Shown here one piece after another: positions 1 through 6,312 of a stretch of DNA of 13,389 nucleotides. The stretch is taken from positions 1 through 13,389 of the forward strand of contig JAJYPQ010000069.1 in NCBI GenBank assembly GCA_021795255.1. The letters are read 5' to 3'. A program made the position numbers and the translations under genes. A model generated the notes under the pieces. It was not told the origin of the DNA. It saw only the letters and a list, made by a program, of their open reading frames with translations, and made no database searches. This DNA comes from Pseudomonadota bacterium. GTDB lineage: Bacteria; Pseudomonadota; Gammaproteobacteria; Acidiferrobacterales; Acidiferrobacteraceae. How positions within the stretch are numbered: the first letter of the stretch is position 1; each line of letters starts with the position of its first letter.

Positions 1-839
1 GCGACGGTGAGATTCAGGTGGAGGTGATGGAGAACGTCCGCGGTAAGGACGTTTTCATTATGCAGTCCACCTGCGCGCCCAGTAACGACAATCTGATGGA
101 GCTTTTGATCCTCACGGATGCCATTAAGAGGTCTTCCGCGCGCCGGATTACGGCCGTGATCCCCTACTATGGCTACGCTCGACAGGATCGTCGGCCGCGC
201 ACAGCAAGAGTCGCGATTGCTGCCAAACTGGTGGCTGACATGGTGAGCGGCGCGGGCGCGGATCGGGTATTGACCATGGATCTCCACGCCGATCAGATCC
301 AGGGGTTTTTCAGTATTCCGACCGACAATATTTACGCCGGTCCTGTGTTGCTCGGCGATATCTGGCGGCACCGTCACGATGATCTTTTGGTGGTGTCGCC
401 GGACGTGGGGGGCGTGGTACGCGCCCGGGCGCTTGCGAAACACCTTGAGGCGAGTTTGGCCATTATCGACAAACGCCGGCCAAAGCCCAATGAGGCCAAG
501 GTGATGCACATCATAGGGGAGGTCGAGGGCCGGTCCTGTATCCTTATGGACGATTTGGTGGATACCGCCAATACCCTCTGTGAAGCCGCCACGGCCCTCA
601 AGGCGAATGGCGCGGTACGGGTGGTCGCCTATTGTACGCATCCGGTGTTGTCGGGACGTGCCGTGGAGCGTATCGAGGCCTCGGTCTTGGACGAGCTAGT
701 GGTCACAGACACTATACCATTGCGTGCGCAGGCTAAGGCCTGCGCCAAGATTCGGCAGTTGAGCGTCGCTGAACTGCTCGCGGAAACCATAAGGCGCATT
801 GCGGACGAAGATTCCGTTAGTTCGCTCTTTATGGATTAA
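1..839 (+). CDS. prs: Ribose-phosphate pyrophosphokinase (PRPP synthetase), 5'-truncated by the window edge
   Basis: Transfers the pyrophosphate of ATP to ribose 5-phosphate, giving PRPP for purine, pyrimidine, NAD, His and Trp synthesis in the cytoplasm. The reading frame is open from base 3 and its first residues (DGEIQV, then ENVRG) align with about residue 37 of the 315-residue E. coli enzyme, so roughly 36 N-terminal residues lie outside the window. The GTG at 18 is therefore not the start. Visible motifs, counted from base 18: [14 protein letters not shown] (16-30), YGYARQDRR (51-59), the metal/ATP-site [11 protein letters not shown] (88-98), [15 protein letters not shown] (127-141), the flexible-loop KRRP (152-155) and the PRPP-binding loop DDLVDTANT (178-186). 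DTANT replaces the E. coli DTGGT, a variant I recall from other proteobacteria. It is followed 65 bp later by rplY, the usual order. Identity is essentially certain. Confidence 0.96.
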   Translation, partial: DGEIQVEVMENVRGKDVFIMQSTCAPSNDNLMELLILTDAIKRSSARRITAVIPYYGYARQDRRPRTARVAIAAKLVADMVSGAGADRVLTMDLHADQIQGFFSIPTDNIYAGPVLLGDIWRHRHDDLLVVSPDVGGVVRARALAKHLEASLAIIDKRRPKPNEAKVMHIIGEVEGRSCILMDDLVDTANTLCEAATALKANGAVRVVAYCTHPVLSGRAVERIEASVLDELVVTDTIPLRAQAKACAKIRQLSVAELLAETIRRIADEDSVSSLFMD

Positions 840-848
840 ACGGTCCGA

Positions 849-879
849 CCGCGGGACTTTCAGGACGTCCTGGTCGCGG
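849..879 (+). promoter_or_regulatory. Possible leader hairpin between prs and rplY
   Basis: The 65-bp gap between prs and rplY contains a 12-bp perfect palindrome (CAGGACGTCCTG, 861-872). It also has a possible larger stem pairing CCGCG-GGAC (849-857) with GTCC (867-870) and CGCGG (875-879). These two folds compete. No T-tract follows, so it does not look like an intrinsic terminator. It could be a leader structure affecting rplY expression, or chance in GC-rich sequence. This is a weak call. Confidence 0.2.
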
Positions 880-904
880 GGCGTCCCTCTTCGAAGGAGT
901 AGGT

Positions 905-1567
905 ATGAGTGAAAAATTTGAATTAAACGCCGAACCACGCAGCGAGAAAGGTACGGGTGCGAGCCGCCGCCTCCGCCGCGCGGGTAAGGTGCCGGCGATT
1001 CTCTACGGTGCAGGGAAGGACCCGGTGAGCCTCTCGATTGAACACGATCCTTTGTGGCATCACACGCGCCACGAGGCCTTTTTTACCTCTATTTTGACCA
1101 TAAAGATCGACGGTAAGGTGGTTGATCAGGCGATCGTTCGCGACCTGCATATGCACCCGTATAAACCGAAGGTCTCGCATCTTGACCTGCAACGGGTTAG
1201 TGCGACCGAACGTCTCCATCTTCCCGTTCCTCTCCATTTCATCGGCCAGGAGATGGCCCCGGGCGTCAAGTTGGAGGGCGGCCTTATCGCGCATCTCATG
1301 ACCGAAGTGGACGTCTCGTGCTTACCGAGTCAGTTGCCGGAATTCCTGACAGTCGATGTGTCAAACATGCATGTGGGCGACTCGGTCCATCTGAGCAATC
1401 TGACCTTGCCGGACGGGGTCATATTGACCGATCTCACGCACGGTAACGATTTGGCTATTGCCACCATTACCGTGGTACGCGAGACCGAAGTTGAGGCGCC
1501 GGCGGCACCTGTTGAAGCGGCTGCCCCCGCTGCTGAAGCTGAGGCCCCGAAGAAGGAAGGCAAGTAA
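905..1567 (+). CDS. rplY: 50S ribosomal protein L25, long CTC/TL5 form
   Basis: Binds 5S rRNA in the large ribosomal subunit. The first ~95 residues are the L25 domain, with RRLRRAGKVPAILYG (21-35) and LHMHPYKPKVSHLDLQRV (81-98). Residues ~100-193 are the beta-rich C-terminal TL5/CTC domain, with APGVKLEGG (118-126), NMHVGDSVHLSNL (154-166) and LPDGV (168-172). At 220 residues it is much longer than E. coli L25 (94) but normal for the CTC type found in Pseudomonas and many other bacteria. The tail (194-220) is an Ala/Glu/Pro low-complexity stretch ending in KKEGK, typical of this family and probably disordered. The ATG at 905 is supported by AAGGAG at 894-899. The stop codon touches the pth start directly, indicating cotranscription. 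Confidence 0.96.
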   Translation: MSEKFELNAEPRSEKGTGASRRLRRAGKVPAILYGAGKDPVSLSIEHDPLWHHTRHEAFFTSILTIKIDGKVVDQAIVRDLHMHPYKPKVSHLDLQRVSATERLHLPVPLHFIGQEMAPGVKLEGGLIAHLMTEVDVSCLPSQLPEFLTVDVSNMHVGDSVHLSNLTLPDGVILTDLTHGNDLAIATITVVRETEVEAPAAPVEAAAPAAEAEAPKKEGK

Positions 1568-2167
1568 TTGGCAGAGGCGTTCGCGGCCCTGGTCGGGCTT
1601 GGCAATCCGGGGCCCGAATACGAAGATACGCGGCATAACGCTGGCTTTTGGTTTGTCGAGTGGGTGGCTGAGCGCTTCGGGTGCTCCTGGCGCTCGGAGC
1701 CTAAGCTCTCGGCGCTGGCCGGCCGGGCGCGCGTCGACGGTGTCGATGTGTGGTTGGTGAAGCCGCTCACGTTCATGAACGAGAGCGGCGTCACTGTGGG
1801 GGCCTTGTGTCGTTATTATCGCCTGGCCCCCACGCAGGTCCTGGTGGCACACGACGAGCTCGATTTGCTGCCTGGCACGGTTCGTTTAAAGAAGGGTGGG
1901 GGCGCCGGCGGTCATAATGGCCTGAGCGATATTATCAATCATGTGGGCGCCGATTTTTGGCGCCTGCGGCTCGGGATCGGGCGCCCGGCCCCACGTCGCG
2001 ACCTAGTCCCCTATGTCTTGGGGCGTCCCTCCAAGGCCGAGGGCGAGGCGATCGAGACCGCTTTGCTGCGTGGGCTTGAGGTGCTGCCGCTTGTTATCAA
2101 GGGCGATCCTGAGCGGGCCATGAACCTTTTGCATCGTAGCGACGGTGAGGCGCTCCATGGGGCTTAA
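1568..2167 (+). CDS. pth: Peptidyl-tRNA hydrolase
   Basis: Cleaves the ester bond of peptidyl-tRNA released from stalled ribosomes and so recycles tRNA; an essential cytoplasmic enzyme. The 199 residues match the family length (E. coli 194). Active-site residues are all visible: N13 in GLGNPGPEY, the catalytic H23 in TRHNAG, M70/N71 in KPLTFMNESG, D96 in HDELDL and N117 in GGAGGHNGL. The Lys/Gly-rich RLKKGGGAGGHNG (106-118) contacts the tRNA. Translation probably begins at the TTG at 1568, directly after the rplY stop, preceded by AAGGAAGG (1553-1560). There is no ATG or GTG ahead of the GLGNPG motif. The rare start codon and zero spacing suggest translational coupling to rplY. The last 11 bases overlap ychF. 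Confidence 0.96.
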   Translation: MAEAFAALVGLGNPGPEYEDTRHNAGFWFVEWVAERFGCSWRSEPKLSALAGRARVDGVDVWLVKPLTFMNESGVTVGALCRYYRLAPTQVLVAHDELDLLPGTVRLKKGGGAGGHNGLSDIINHVGADFWRLRLGIGRPAPRRDLVPYVLGRPSKAEGEAIETALLRGLEVLPLVIKGDPERAMNLLHRSDGEALHGA

Positions 2168-3254
2168 GTGCGGGATCGTCGGTCTTCCTAATGTCGGTAA
2201 GTCGACGCTTTTTAATGCGCTGACCGCCGCCGGGATTCCAGCCGAGAATTATCCGTTTTGCACGATCGAGCCCAACATCGGTGTCGTCCTGATTCCCGAT
2301 CATCGGCTTGCGGCCTTGGCCGAGATTGCCAAGCCGGAGCGTATCGTCCCCGCGGTCATGGAGTTTGTGGATATCGCGGGTTTGGTCGCGGGGGCTGCAC
2401 AAGGCGAGGGTCTCGGCAACAAGTTTTTGTCCCATATCCGCGAGACCGATGCCATTATCGAGGTGGTTCGGTGTTTTGAAGACGAAAACGTCGTCCATGT
2501 CGCAGGCCGAGTAGACCCCTTGGCCGATATTGAGGTGATCAATACCGAACTGGGTCTTTCCGATCTGGAGAGTGTCGACCGGGCGCTTGCTCGAGAAAGC
2601 AAGGGCGCCCGCGCCGGCAATAAAGACGAACTGAAGCGGCGCGAGCTCTTGACGCGGATCCGCGAACATTTGAACACGGGCGGGCTTGTACGCACGCTTT
2701 CCCTGACCGATGAGGAGCAGCTCATCGTGCGCGGGTTCGCGCTTCTGACAGCAAAGCCCGTTTTATATGTGGGCAACGTCAAGGAAGAAGGCCTTCAGGG
2801 TAATCCCTTGTGGGATCGTGTCCAGGCGCACGCGCAGCAAGAAGGGGCCCAGGCGGTCGCGATATGCGCGGCTTTTGAGGCAGAACTCGTGTCTCTACCC
2901 GATGAAGATCGCCCGGCCTTTCTGGCTGAGATCGGTCTCACCGAGCCGGGCCTCAACCGTCTCGTGCGCTCGGCCTTTACCCTTTTAGGTCTTGAGACCT
3001 TTTTTACCGCAGGCCCGAAAGAGGTGCGGGCTTGGACCATGCATCGCGGCAGTCTCGCCCCAGGGGCCGCAGGCGTGATCCATACCGATTTCGAGCAGGG
3101 GTTCATTCGTGCCGAGATCATAGGCTACGCGGATTATGTGCGTCTTCGGGGCGAGCAGGGCGCCCGCGAAGCGGGGCGCTTGCGTCTTGAAGGTCGAGAT
3201 TACGTGATGCAAGACGGAGACGTCGTGCATTTTCGGTTCAACGTCGGTCGTTGA
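2157..3254 (+). CDS. ychF: Ribosome-binding ATPase YchF (OLA1/Obg-related)
   Basis: A P-loop NTPase of the Obg/OLA1 group that binds 70S ribosomes and prefers ATP to GTP; linked to translation and to the oxidative stress response. The 365 residues match E. coli (363). Visible: P-loop GLPNVGKST (9-17), the switch region with NYPFCTIEPN (31-40), DIAGLV (72-77) followed by GAAQGEGLGNKFL (79-91), where a Leu/Ala context replaces the catalytic Gln of classical GTPases, and the altered G4 motif NVKE (207-210) in place of NKxD, which explains ATP preference. The C-terminal ~85 residues form the TGS domain (FTAGPKEVRAW through DGDVVHFRFN). I chose the ATG at 2157 rather than the in-frame GTG at 2145: MGLKCGIVGL matches the family N-terminus and GGTGAGG (2144-2150) is a good ribosome site. 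It overlaps pth by 11 bp, suggesting coupling. Confidence 0.96.
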   Translation: MGLKCGIVGLPNVGKSTLFNALTAAGIPAENYPFCTIEPNIGVVLIPDHRLAALAEIAKPERIVPAVMEFVDIAGLVAGAAQGEGLGNKFLSHIRETDAIIEVVRCFEDENVVHVAGRVDPLADIEVINTELGLSDLESVDRALARESKGARAGNKDELKRRELLTRIREHLNTGGLVRTLSLTDEEQLIVRGFALLTAKPVLYVGNVKEEGLQGNPLWDRVQAHAQQEGAQAVAICAAFEAELVSLPDEDRPAFLAEIGLTEPGLNRLVRSAFTLLGLETFFTAGPKEVRAWTMHRGSLAPGAAGVIHTDFEQGFIRAEIIGYADYVRLRGEQGAREAGRLRLEGRDYVMQDGDVVHFRFNVGR

Positions 3255-3256
3255 GG

Positions 3257-3299
3257 TGCGGGCACTGGGGGCCGGGGTCGGGTCGAACGCCCGCATCTT
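3257..3299 (+). terminator. Weak terminator candidate after ychF
   Basis: Just after the ychF stop, TGCGGGC (3257-3263) can pair with GCCCGCA (3289-3295) across a 25-nt loop, followed by TCTTTCC. The loop is long and the T-run interrupted, so it is a weak intrinsic terminator at best. The position, after the last housekeeping gene and before a tRNA with its own promoter, fits. Confidence 0.3.
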
Positions 3300-3302
3300 T
3301 CC

Positions 3303-3331
3303 TTGACACAGCTTGAAGCTGCCTCCAAAAT
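3303..3331 (+). promoter_or_regulatory. Sigma-70 promoter for the tRNA-Met gene
   Basis: A perfect -35 box TTGACA (3303-3308) is followed after 17 bp by CAAAAT (3326-3331), four of six matches to the -10 consensus. The tRNA starts 20 bp further on. The bases after the -10 box are C/G-rich (CCCCGACC), the discriminator type found at stable-RNA promoters under stringent control. The spacer carries the short palindrome AGCTTGAAGCT (3310-3320). Confidence 0.6.
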
Positions 3332-3350
3332 CCCCGACCTTCAAGTTTAC

Positions 3351-3427
3351 GGCTATGTAGCTCAGCTGGTTAGAGCGCGGCACTCATAATGCTGAGGTCG
3401 GTGGTTCGAGTCCACCCATAGCCACCA
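3351..3427 (+). tRNA. Elongator tRNA-Met (anticodon CAT)
   Basis: A 77-nt cloverleaf with encoded CCA. Acceptor GGCTATG (3351-3357) pairs with CATAGCC (3417-3423), discriminator A, CCA at 3425-3427. D stem GCTC/GAGC (3360-3363, 3373-3376). Anticodon stem CGGCA/TGCTG (3378-3382, 3390-3394) with one G-T pair and loop CTCATAA, giving anticodon CAT at 3385-3387. T arm GGTGG-TTCGAGT-CCACC (3400-3416). The sequence, including the GGCTA-type acceptor and the TCATAA loop, closely follows E. coli elongator tRNA-Met rather than initiator tRNA (its first acceptor pair is matched) or the CAT-reading tRNA-Ile2, whose acceptor differs. Confidence 0.95.
3400..3427 (+). other. Predicted attachment site (attL/attB core) at the tRNA 3' end
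   Basis: Tyrosine integrases commonly recombine in the T-arm and acceptor 3' half of tRNA genes, and an integrase gene begins 132 bp downstream in the same direction. The tRNA is intact, so the island would have restored its 3' end on entry. I did not find a second copy of this segment to the right, so the other end of the element, if it survives, lies outside the window. The exact core cannot be defined from one copy. Confidence 0.45.
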
Positions 3428-3484
3428 TATAAAACAAGGAGTCAGGGGACAAACCGCCCCGCCCCTACCCTACCCCGAGTTTGT

Positions 3485-3503
3485 TGTAATCTCGCTGTAA
3501 TCC
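3485..3503 (+). repeat. Direct repeat TGTAATC, possible integrase arm-type sites
   Basis: Two copies of TGTAATC (3485-3491 and 3496-3502) lie 11 bp apart, one helical turn, between the tRNA end and the integrase start. Short phased direct repeats in this position are typical of integrase arm-binding sites. Binding is inferred only from spacing and location. Confidence 0.35.
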
Positions 3504-3559
3504 AATCCGCCCCGTGGTAGAGCCTCCCTTAGCACGCATAATAACCAGGGGAGTGTCGC

Positions 3560-4553
3560 ATGGCGTCATTCGTTCCACGTAAGGGGCCAGGGGGTAAGCG
3601 AGTCTGGCAAGCGCATGTCCGGCGCCGAGGTTATCCTGCGCAGGTCCACACCTTCGATACCAAAGCCGAGGCCGAAGCCTGGGCGTCAGTCATCGAGTCG
3701 GAGATCGCGCGCGGCGTGTTCGTATCCCGTGCCGAGGCCAAGAACACGACCTTGGCTGAGGCCCTGGACCGATACGAGCGCGAGGTCACCCCCAAAAAGA
3801 AAAGCCGCAGCGACGAACGATATAAGCTCGGGGCCTGGCGTTCGAGCACTTTGGCGGCCCGCTCTCTAGCTTCTATTCGAGGGAAAGACCTCGCGGCATG
3901 GCGAGATGCTGAGTTGACCAGCGGTTCCGCCACGGGCACCGTGCGCCGCAAGCTGGCACTCTTGGCGCACGTATTCAAAGTGGCGCGGAAGGAATGGGAC
4001 ATGGAGTCATTGGCAAGTCCGGTGGACGCCATTCAGTTACCCCCTCCCGGGCAAGCTCGTGACCGCCCCTTGGTCGGCGAAGCATGCCCGCCTTTTCTCC
4101 GCCGCGCAGGCCTACGGCGGGGAGATAGGCTCCCTCATCACGTGGGCCATCGAGACTGCCATGCGACGGGGTGAGATCGCCGCGATGCGCTGGGAGCACG
4201 TGAATAGGGAGACTCGGGTGTTACTGATACCGGAGACCAAGAACGGCACATCCCGACGGATACCGCTTTCCCGAGCGGCCTTGGCCGCCCTGGATACCTT
4301 ATCTCGGCGCCCTGATGGCCTGGTGTGGAGCATGCGTCCCGACTCAATCTCGCAGGCCTTTGAGCGCGTCTGCAAGGCCGCCGGTATCAAGGGTCTGACC
4401 TTCCACGACTTACGGCACGAGGCGACCAGCAGGCTCTTTGAGAAGGGGTTGAACCCTATGCAGGTCGCGGCGATCACGGGGCACAAGACCTTGCAGATGC
4501 TCAAGCGGTATACTCATCTCAGAGCCGAGGATCTGGTGGGGATGTTGGGGTAA
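3560..4553 (+). pseudogene. Tyrosine-recombinase (phage-type) integrase, frameshifted
   Basis: Would catalyse site-specific excision/integration of the element at the adjacent tRNA. The ATG at 3560 follows AGGGGAG (3547-3553). The first frame (3560 to about 4082) encodes a beta-rich arm-binding start (KRVWQAHVRRRGYP) and a SAM-like core-binding domain (TLAEALDRYEREVTP through TVRRKLALLAHVFKVA). At roughly 4078-4092 the homology moves to the next frame, which carries the whole catalytic domain to 4553: TAMRRGE (Arg codon at 4164), ETKNGTSRR (Lys codon at 4239), HDLRHEA (4404-4424), GHKTLQ, and the nucleophile in RYTHLR (Tyr codon at 4509). So every catalytic residue survives. The shift equals one extra base or two missing. 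Together the frames give about 330 residues, a normal length. It is either a recent inactivating mutation or a sequencing error; no classic slippery heptamer is obvious at the junction. Confidence 0.85.
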
Positions 4554-4581
4554 AATTTTCGTTTAGACTGAGGGGCGAAAA

Positions 4582-4752
4582 ATGCCATACATTATGGTGT
4601 GCAACAAAACAGACCACGGGGCGGCTATCGTGTCCGATTCGTCACAAACCCCAAAGACTTTTCCCAATAAAGAGTCCGCCGAGGCATGGATTGCCGACAA
4701 TCCGCTTTTTGCGGATTGCGACGTGATGCTACAAAACGAGGTTTGGGACTAG
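4582..4752 (+). CDS. Small hypothetical protein (56 aa) after the integrase
   Basis: A 56-residue ORF beginning MPYIMVCNKTDHGAA and ending NEVWD. The ATG at 4582 lies 6 bp after GAGGGG (4570-4575), 28 bp behind the integrase stop. It has no membrane segment or signal. The composition is ordinary and protein-like, with KESAEAWIADNP in the middle resembling a short helix as in small phage-encoded proteins. I do not recognise a family. A good ribosome site and its place directly behind an integrase support it being real; the small size and absence of known relatives limit confidence. Confidence 0.5.
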   Translation: MPYIMVCNKTDHGAAIVSDSSQTPKTFPNKESAEAWIADNPLFADCDVMLQNEVWD

Positions 4753-4763
4753 GGGTTGGCGTC

Positions 4764-4900
4764 TATGCGTTACGGTGGCGCCATGAAGCGACCTCACGAT
4801 TCTTTGAGAAGGTCCTGGTCTGCGGGAGACGCTGGCGGCGGCCGAGTCGGACTCAGTCTGCGGACGCTTACGGGTTTTGCGCCCCGCAAGCCCCTGATGC
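4764..4900 (+). pseudogene. Decayed 3' remnant of a second integrase gene
   Basis: In frame from 4779 the sequence reads RHEATSRFFEKVL (4779-4817), nearly the same as RHEATSRLFEKGL in the catalytic domain of the integrase at 3560-4553. The DNA just upstream (…TATGCGTTACGG) also resembles the coding for the HDL that precedes RHEA. After 4817 only broken similarity to the GHKTLQMLKRYTHLR segment can be made out, with frame changes, and the tyrosine motif is not intact. I read it as the tail of a second, related integrase left by an earlier insertion at the same tRNA or by duplication. The short match is clear; the extent is an estimate. Confidence 0.5.
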
Positions 4901-4968
4901 ACCCTCGAAAAGGTCCTATACTAAAAGCTGATGCGCAGCCCGATTTTAGATGCTAAAGTGTGACGATC

Positions 4969-5265
4969 ATGCTCACATATATCGTGATACCTCTTACAAA
5001 AAATAGCGCCAATACCACCGCGCTCAATGTGCTCATCGAGAGGGATATTGGTACCGACGTCCGTCATAGATTGCAGGCCGATGCGGGCTGGCTGATTCAG
5101 TTTGATGGCACAACAAAAGAGCTGTCGGATAAACTGACAATCACAGGTCAAAAACCGGGCGAACCTTCCCCAGTCGGGCCGGCAATCATTGCGCCTATTT
5201 CGGGATACTATGGGCGCGGCCCGACCGACATGTGGGAATGGCTCAAGATAAGATTTGAACGATGA
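4969..5265 (+). CDS. Hypothetical small alpha/beta protein, first gene of a two-gene operon
   Basis: A 98-residue soluble protein with no signal or membrane segment. From the pattern of hydrophobic residues I infer strand (LTYIVIPL, 2-9), helix (NTTALNVLIERD, 15-26), strands (HRLQADAGWLIQFDG, 33-47), helix (TTKELSDKL, 48-56), strand (GPAIIAPISGYYG, 70-82), helix (TDMWEWLKIRFE, 86-97). That beta-alpha-beta-beta-alpha-beta order is the ferredoxin-like fold seen in small nucleic-acid proteins such as Cas2/SinR-like families, but this is only a topology guess. No catalytic residues are apparent. The start could be the ATG at 4969 or the GTG at 4960; neither has a convincing ribosome site, and I prefer the ATG. 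The stop overlaps the next start as ATGA, implying coupled translation. No function can be assigned. Confidence 0.65.
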   Translation: MLTYIVIPLTKNSANTTALNVLIERDIGTDVRHRLQADAGWLIQFDGTTKELSDKLTITGQKPGEPSPVGPAIIAPISGYYGRGPTDMWEWLKIRFER

Positions 5266-5624
5266 GCGCCTCTCGCACAAAGTCCGGTAGCGATGAATCT
5301 ACGGCCTCGGTTGCCCAAACCACTCCGACGCAAATAGGCTACGGGCATCCAGAATTTTATTTCACTCAAACAGCAAGCGAGATTCAAAGATCTATAGGCG
5401 AACTCAAGGCTTCCGTAGATACCATGAAAGACTCGTTAGGCGGTGTCGAGAGGAAAGTAGACGCTCTTGTTGCATGGAAAAACATGATTCTTGGTGGCGC
5501 TATAGTGCTTGGAGTTGTGGTCTCTTCGCTCGTCTTCTTGATTAACAAGTTCGGCCCCTACGTCACCATTAAAGCCCCCTCGCCACCCTCAACTATTACG
5601 CAAACAACACAGCCGCCGAAATAG
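5262..5624 (+). CDS. Hypothetical coiled-coil, single-pass membrane protein
   Basis: A 120-residue protein in three parts. Residues 1-38 are polar, Ser/Thr-rich and probably disordered. Residues ~39-72 (SEIQRSIGELKASVDTMK onwards to VDALVAW) have a heptad-like pattern of I, L, V and M that predicts a coiled coil. Residues ~75-95 are one hydrophobic span (MILGGAIVLGVVVSSLVFLI), followed by a Pro/Thr/Gln-rich tail (PSPPSTITQTTQPPK). There is no cleavable signal peptide. The layout recalls XhlA/holin-like phage proteins and membrane-tethered partners in defence loci, but nothing diagnostic is present. Its start lies inside the stop of the upstream gene (ATGA, 5262-5265), so the two are surely one operon and may act together, the soluble protein docking on or controlling the membrane one. 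Confidence 0.7.
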   Translation: MSASRTKSGSDESTASVAQTTPTQIGYGHPEFYFTQTASEIQRSIGELKASVDTMKDSLGGVERKVDALVAWKNMILGGAIVLGVVVSSLVFLINKFGPYVTIKAPSPPSTITQTTQPPK

Positions 5625-5732
5625 CGCTGCAGGTGAATTGCCGTAATGGCGCTACGTGCTACATTTCCGCCTGCGCCGCCATTGGCTTGAACAGGCAGCA
5701 AACCTATGTGTTGATGCAGCGCGCCGAGCGAT
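5625..5732. other. Intergenic spacer with a 33-codon open frame
   Basis: Between the membrane-protein gene and the hairpin lies a short frame from a GTG at 5633 to a TAA at 5732-5734, reading VNCRNGATCYISACAAIGL and then QQTYVLMQRAER. There is no ribosome site and the stop runs into the hairpin. It may be a gene relic. I see nothing else here. Confidence 0.2.
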
Positions 5733-5766
5733 AATCTGACCTCCCCAAATCCGGGGAGGTCAGATT
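5733..5766. terminator. Perfect 14-bp hairpin between convergent genes, probable bidirectional terminator
   Basis: AATCTGACCTCCCC (5733-5746) and its exact complement (5753-5766) flank a 6-nt loop. The stem is G/C-rich next to the loop and A/T-rich at the base. It lies 108 bp past the plus-strand membrane-protein gene and 19 bp past the end of the minus-strand gene at 5786-6115, as expected for a shared terminator. No long T-tract follows on either strand, so it may also only stabilise 3' ends. Confidence 0.6.
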
Positions 5767-5785
5767 GGTTAGACCTCGCTGAACC

Positions 5786-6115
5786 TCAGCCCGGAATAAC
5801 CTGATTCTTGATGACAGAAAAGTCTGTCTTGGATGGTCTAGACCAAATCGGTTGGCCCTCACTATTTATACTGATTTGGGCGATTTCCCACATGTACTGG
5901 GGCCCAAGCGTCTCGATGGGATAGTATTCGAATAGTTTAAAGTCTGATAAATCGACGTGCTCACGGCTGGCGATCTCGGCTAGAATATCCTCAATTTTAT
6001 TTGTGACGCTCGTCGTTGTATCATTCAGTTGCTCAACAACCAGATAGCGATCGTCACCATGGGAAAAGATGTGGTAATTACAAACTGACGGCACATGAAA
6101 TCCGGGAAACGGCAT
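5786..6115 (-). CDS. Hypothetical protein (109 aa)
   Basis: A 109-residue protein starting MPFPGFHVPSVCNYHIF and ending FSVIKNQVIPG. The frame is open further upstream, to 6292, but that extra stretch is Arg/Ala/Pro-rich and translates two large inverted repeats, so I start at the ATG at 6115-6113; no strong ribosome site is visible. The protein is soluble, with no signal or membrane segment. It has an acidic, helix-like middle (TTTSVTNKIEDILAEIAS) and an aromatic-rich second half (FEYYPIETLGPQYMWEIAQI). The base composition is more A/T-rich than the housekeeping genes, in keeping with transferred DNA. I do not recognise a family. It faces the plus-strand operon and shares the hairpin at 5733-5766 with it. 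Confidence 0.6.
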   Translation of the reverse strand: MPFPGFHVPSVCNYHIFSHGDDRYLVVEQLNDTTTSVTNKIEDILAEIASREHVDLSDFKLFEYYPIETLGPQYMWEIAQISINSEGQPIWSRPSKTDFSVIKNQVIPG

Positions 6116-6166
6116 TCTTACGCTGCGCGCCAGGGAAAGCGAAGCGGGGGCGCGTAGTCCGCGGGA

Positions 6167-6219
6167 GGCGTAGGTCCTTGCAGGTGGCCGCAGGCCACCT
6201 GCAAGGACATCGATACGCC
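6167..6219. repeat. Long inverted repeat: perfect 16-bp stem with a 3-nt loop, extended by outer arms
   Basis: GTCCTTGCAGGTGGCC (6174-6189) is followed after GCA by its exact reverse complement (6193-6208). Six more complementary bases lie outside (GGCGTA 6167-6172 with TACGCC 6214-6219), separated by one base on the left and five on the right, giving a stem of about 22 bp in all. It is located 52 bp upstream of the minus-strand gene's start. No T-tract adjoins it, so it is not a usual terminator. It could be a cruciform, an RNA hairpin or part of a palindromic element. Confidence 0.85.
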
Positions 6220-6232
6220 GTCCAGTTATTGT

Positions 6233-6273
6233 GGGCGAGCCTCTTGTGCGCCCGAAAAGCGCACGGCTCGCCC
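6233..6273. repeat. Second inverted repeat, 15 bp with a 4-nt bulge
   Basis: GGGCGAGCC (6233-6241), bulge TCTT, then GTGCGC (6246-6251) pair with GCGCAC (6259-6264) and GGCTCGCCC (6265-6273) around a 7-nt loop CCGAAAA. All 15 pairs are Watson-Crick. It begins 13 bp after the outer arm of the first repeat, so the two would form neighbouring hairpins in a single transcript. Confidence 0.75.
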
Positions 6274-6312
6274 GCAGGACGGCCGTGGACAACCCCTGTT
6301 TGTGGGGGCGGC

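Noticed and set aside
542..577. Prs PRPP-binding loop reads DTANT instead of DTGGT
   Set aside because: The acidic residues that bind PRPP are kept and I recall the same variant in other proteobacterial Prs proteins, so it does not suggest loss of function.
6116..6292. N-terminal extension of the minus-strand gene (168 aa instead of 109)
   Set aside because: The extension translates two large inverted repeats, is rich in Arg, Ala and Pro, and differs sharply from the following protein; the ATG at 6115 is the better start.
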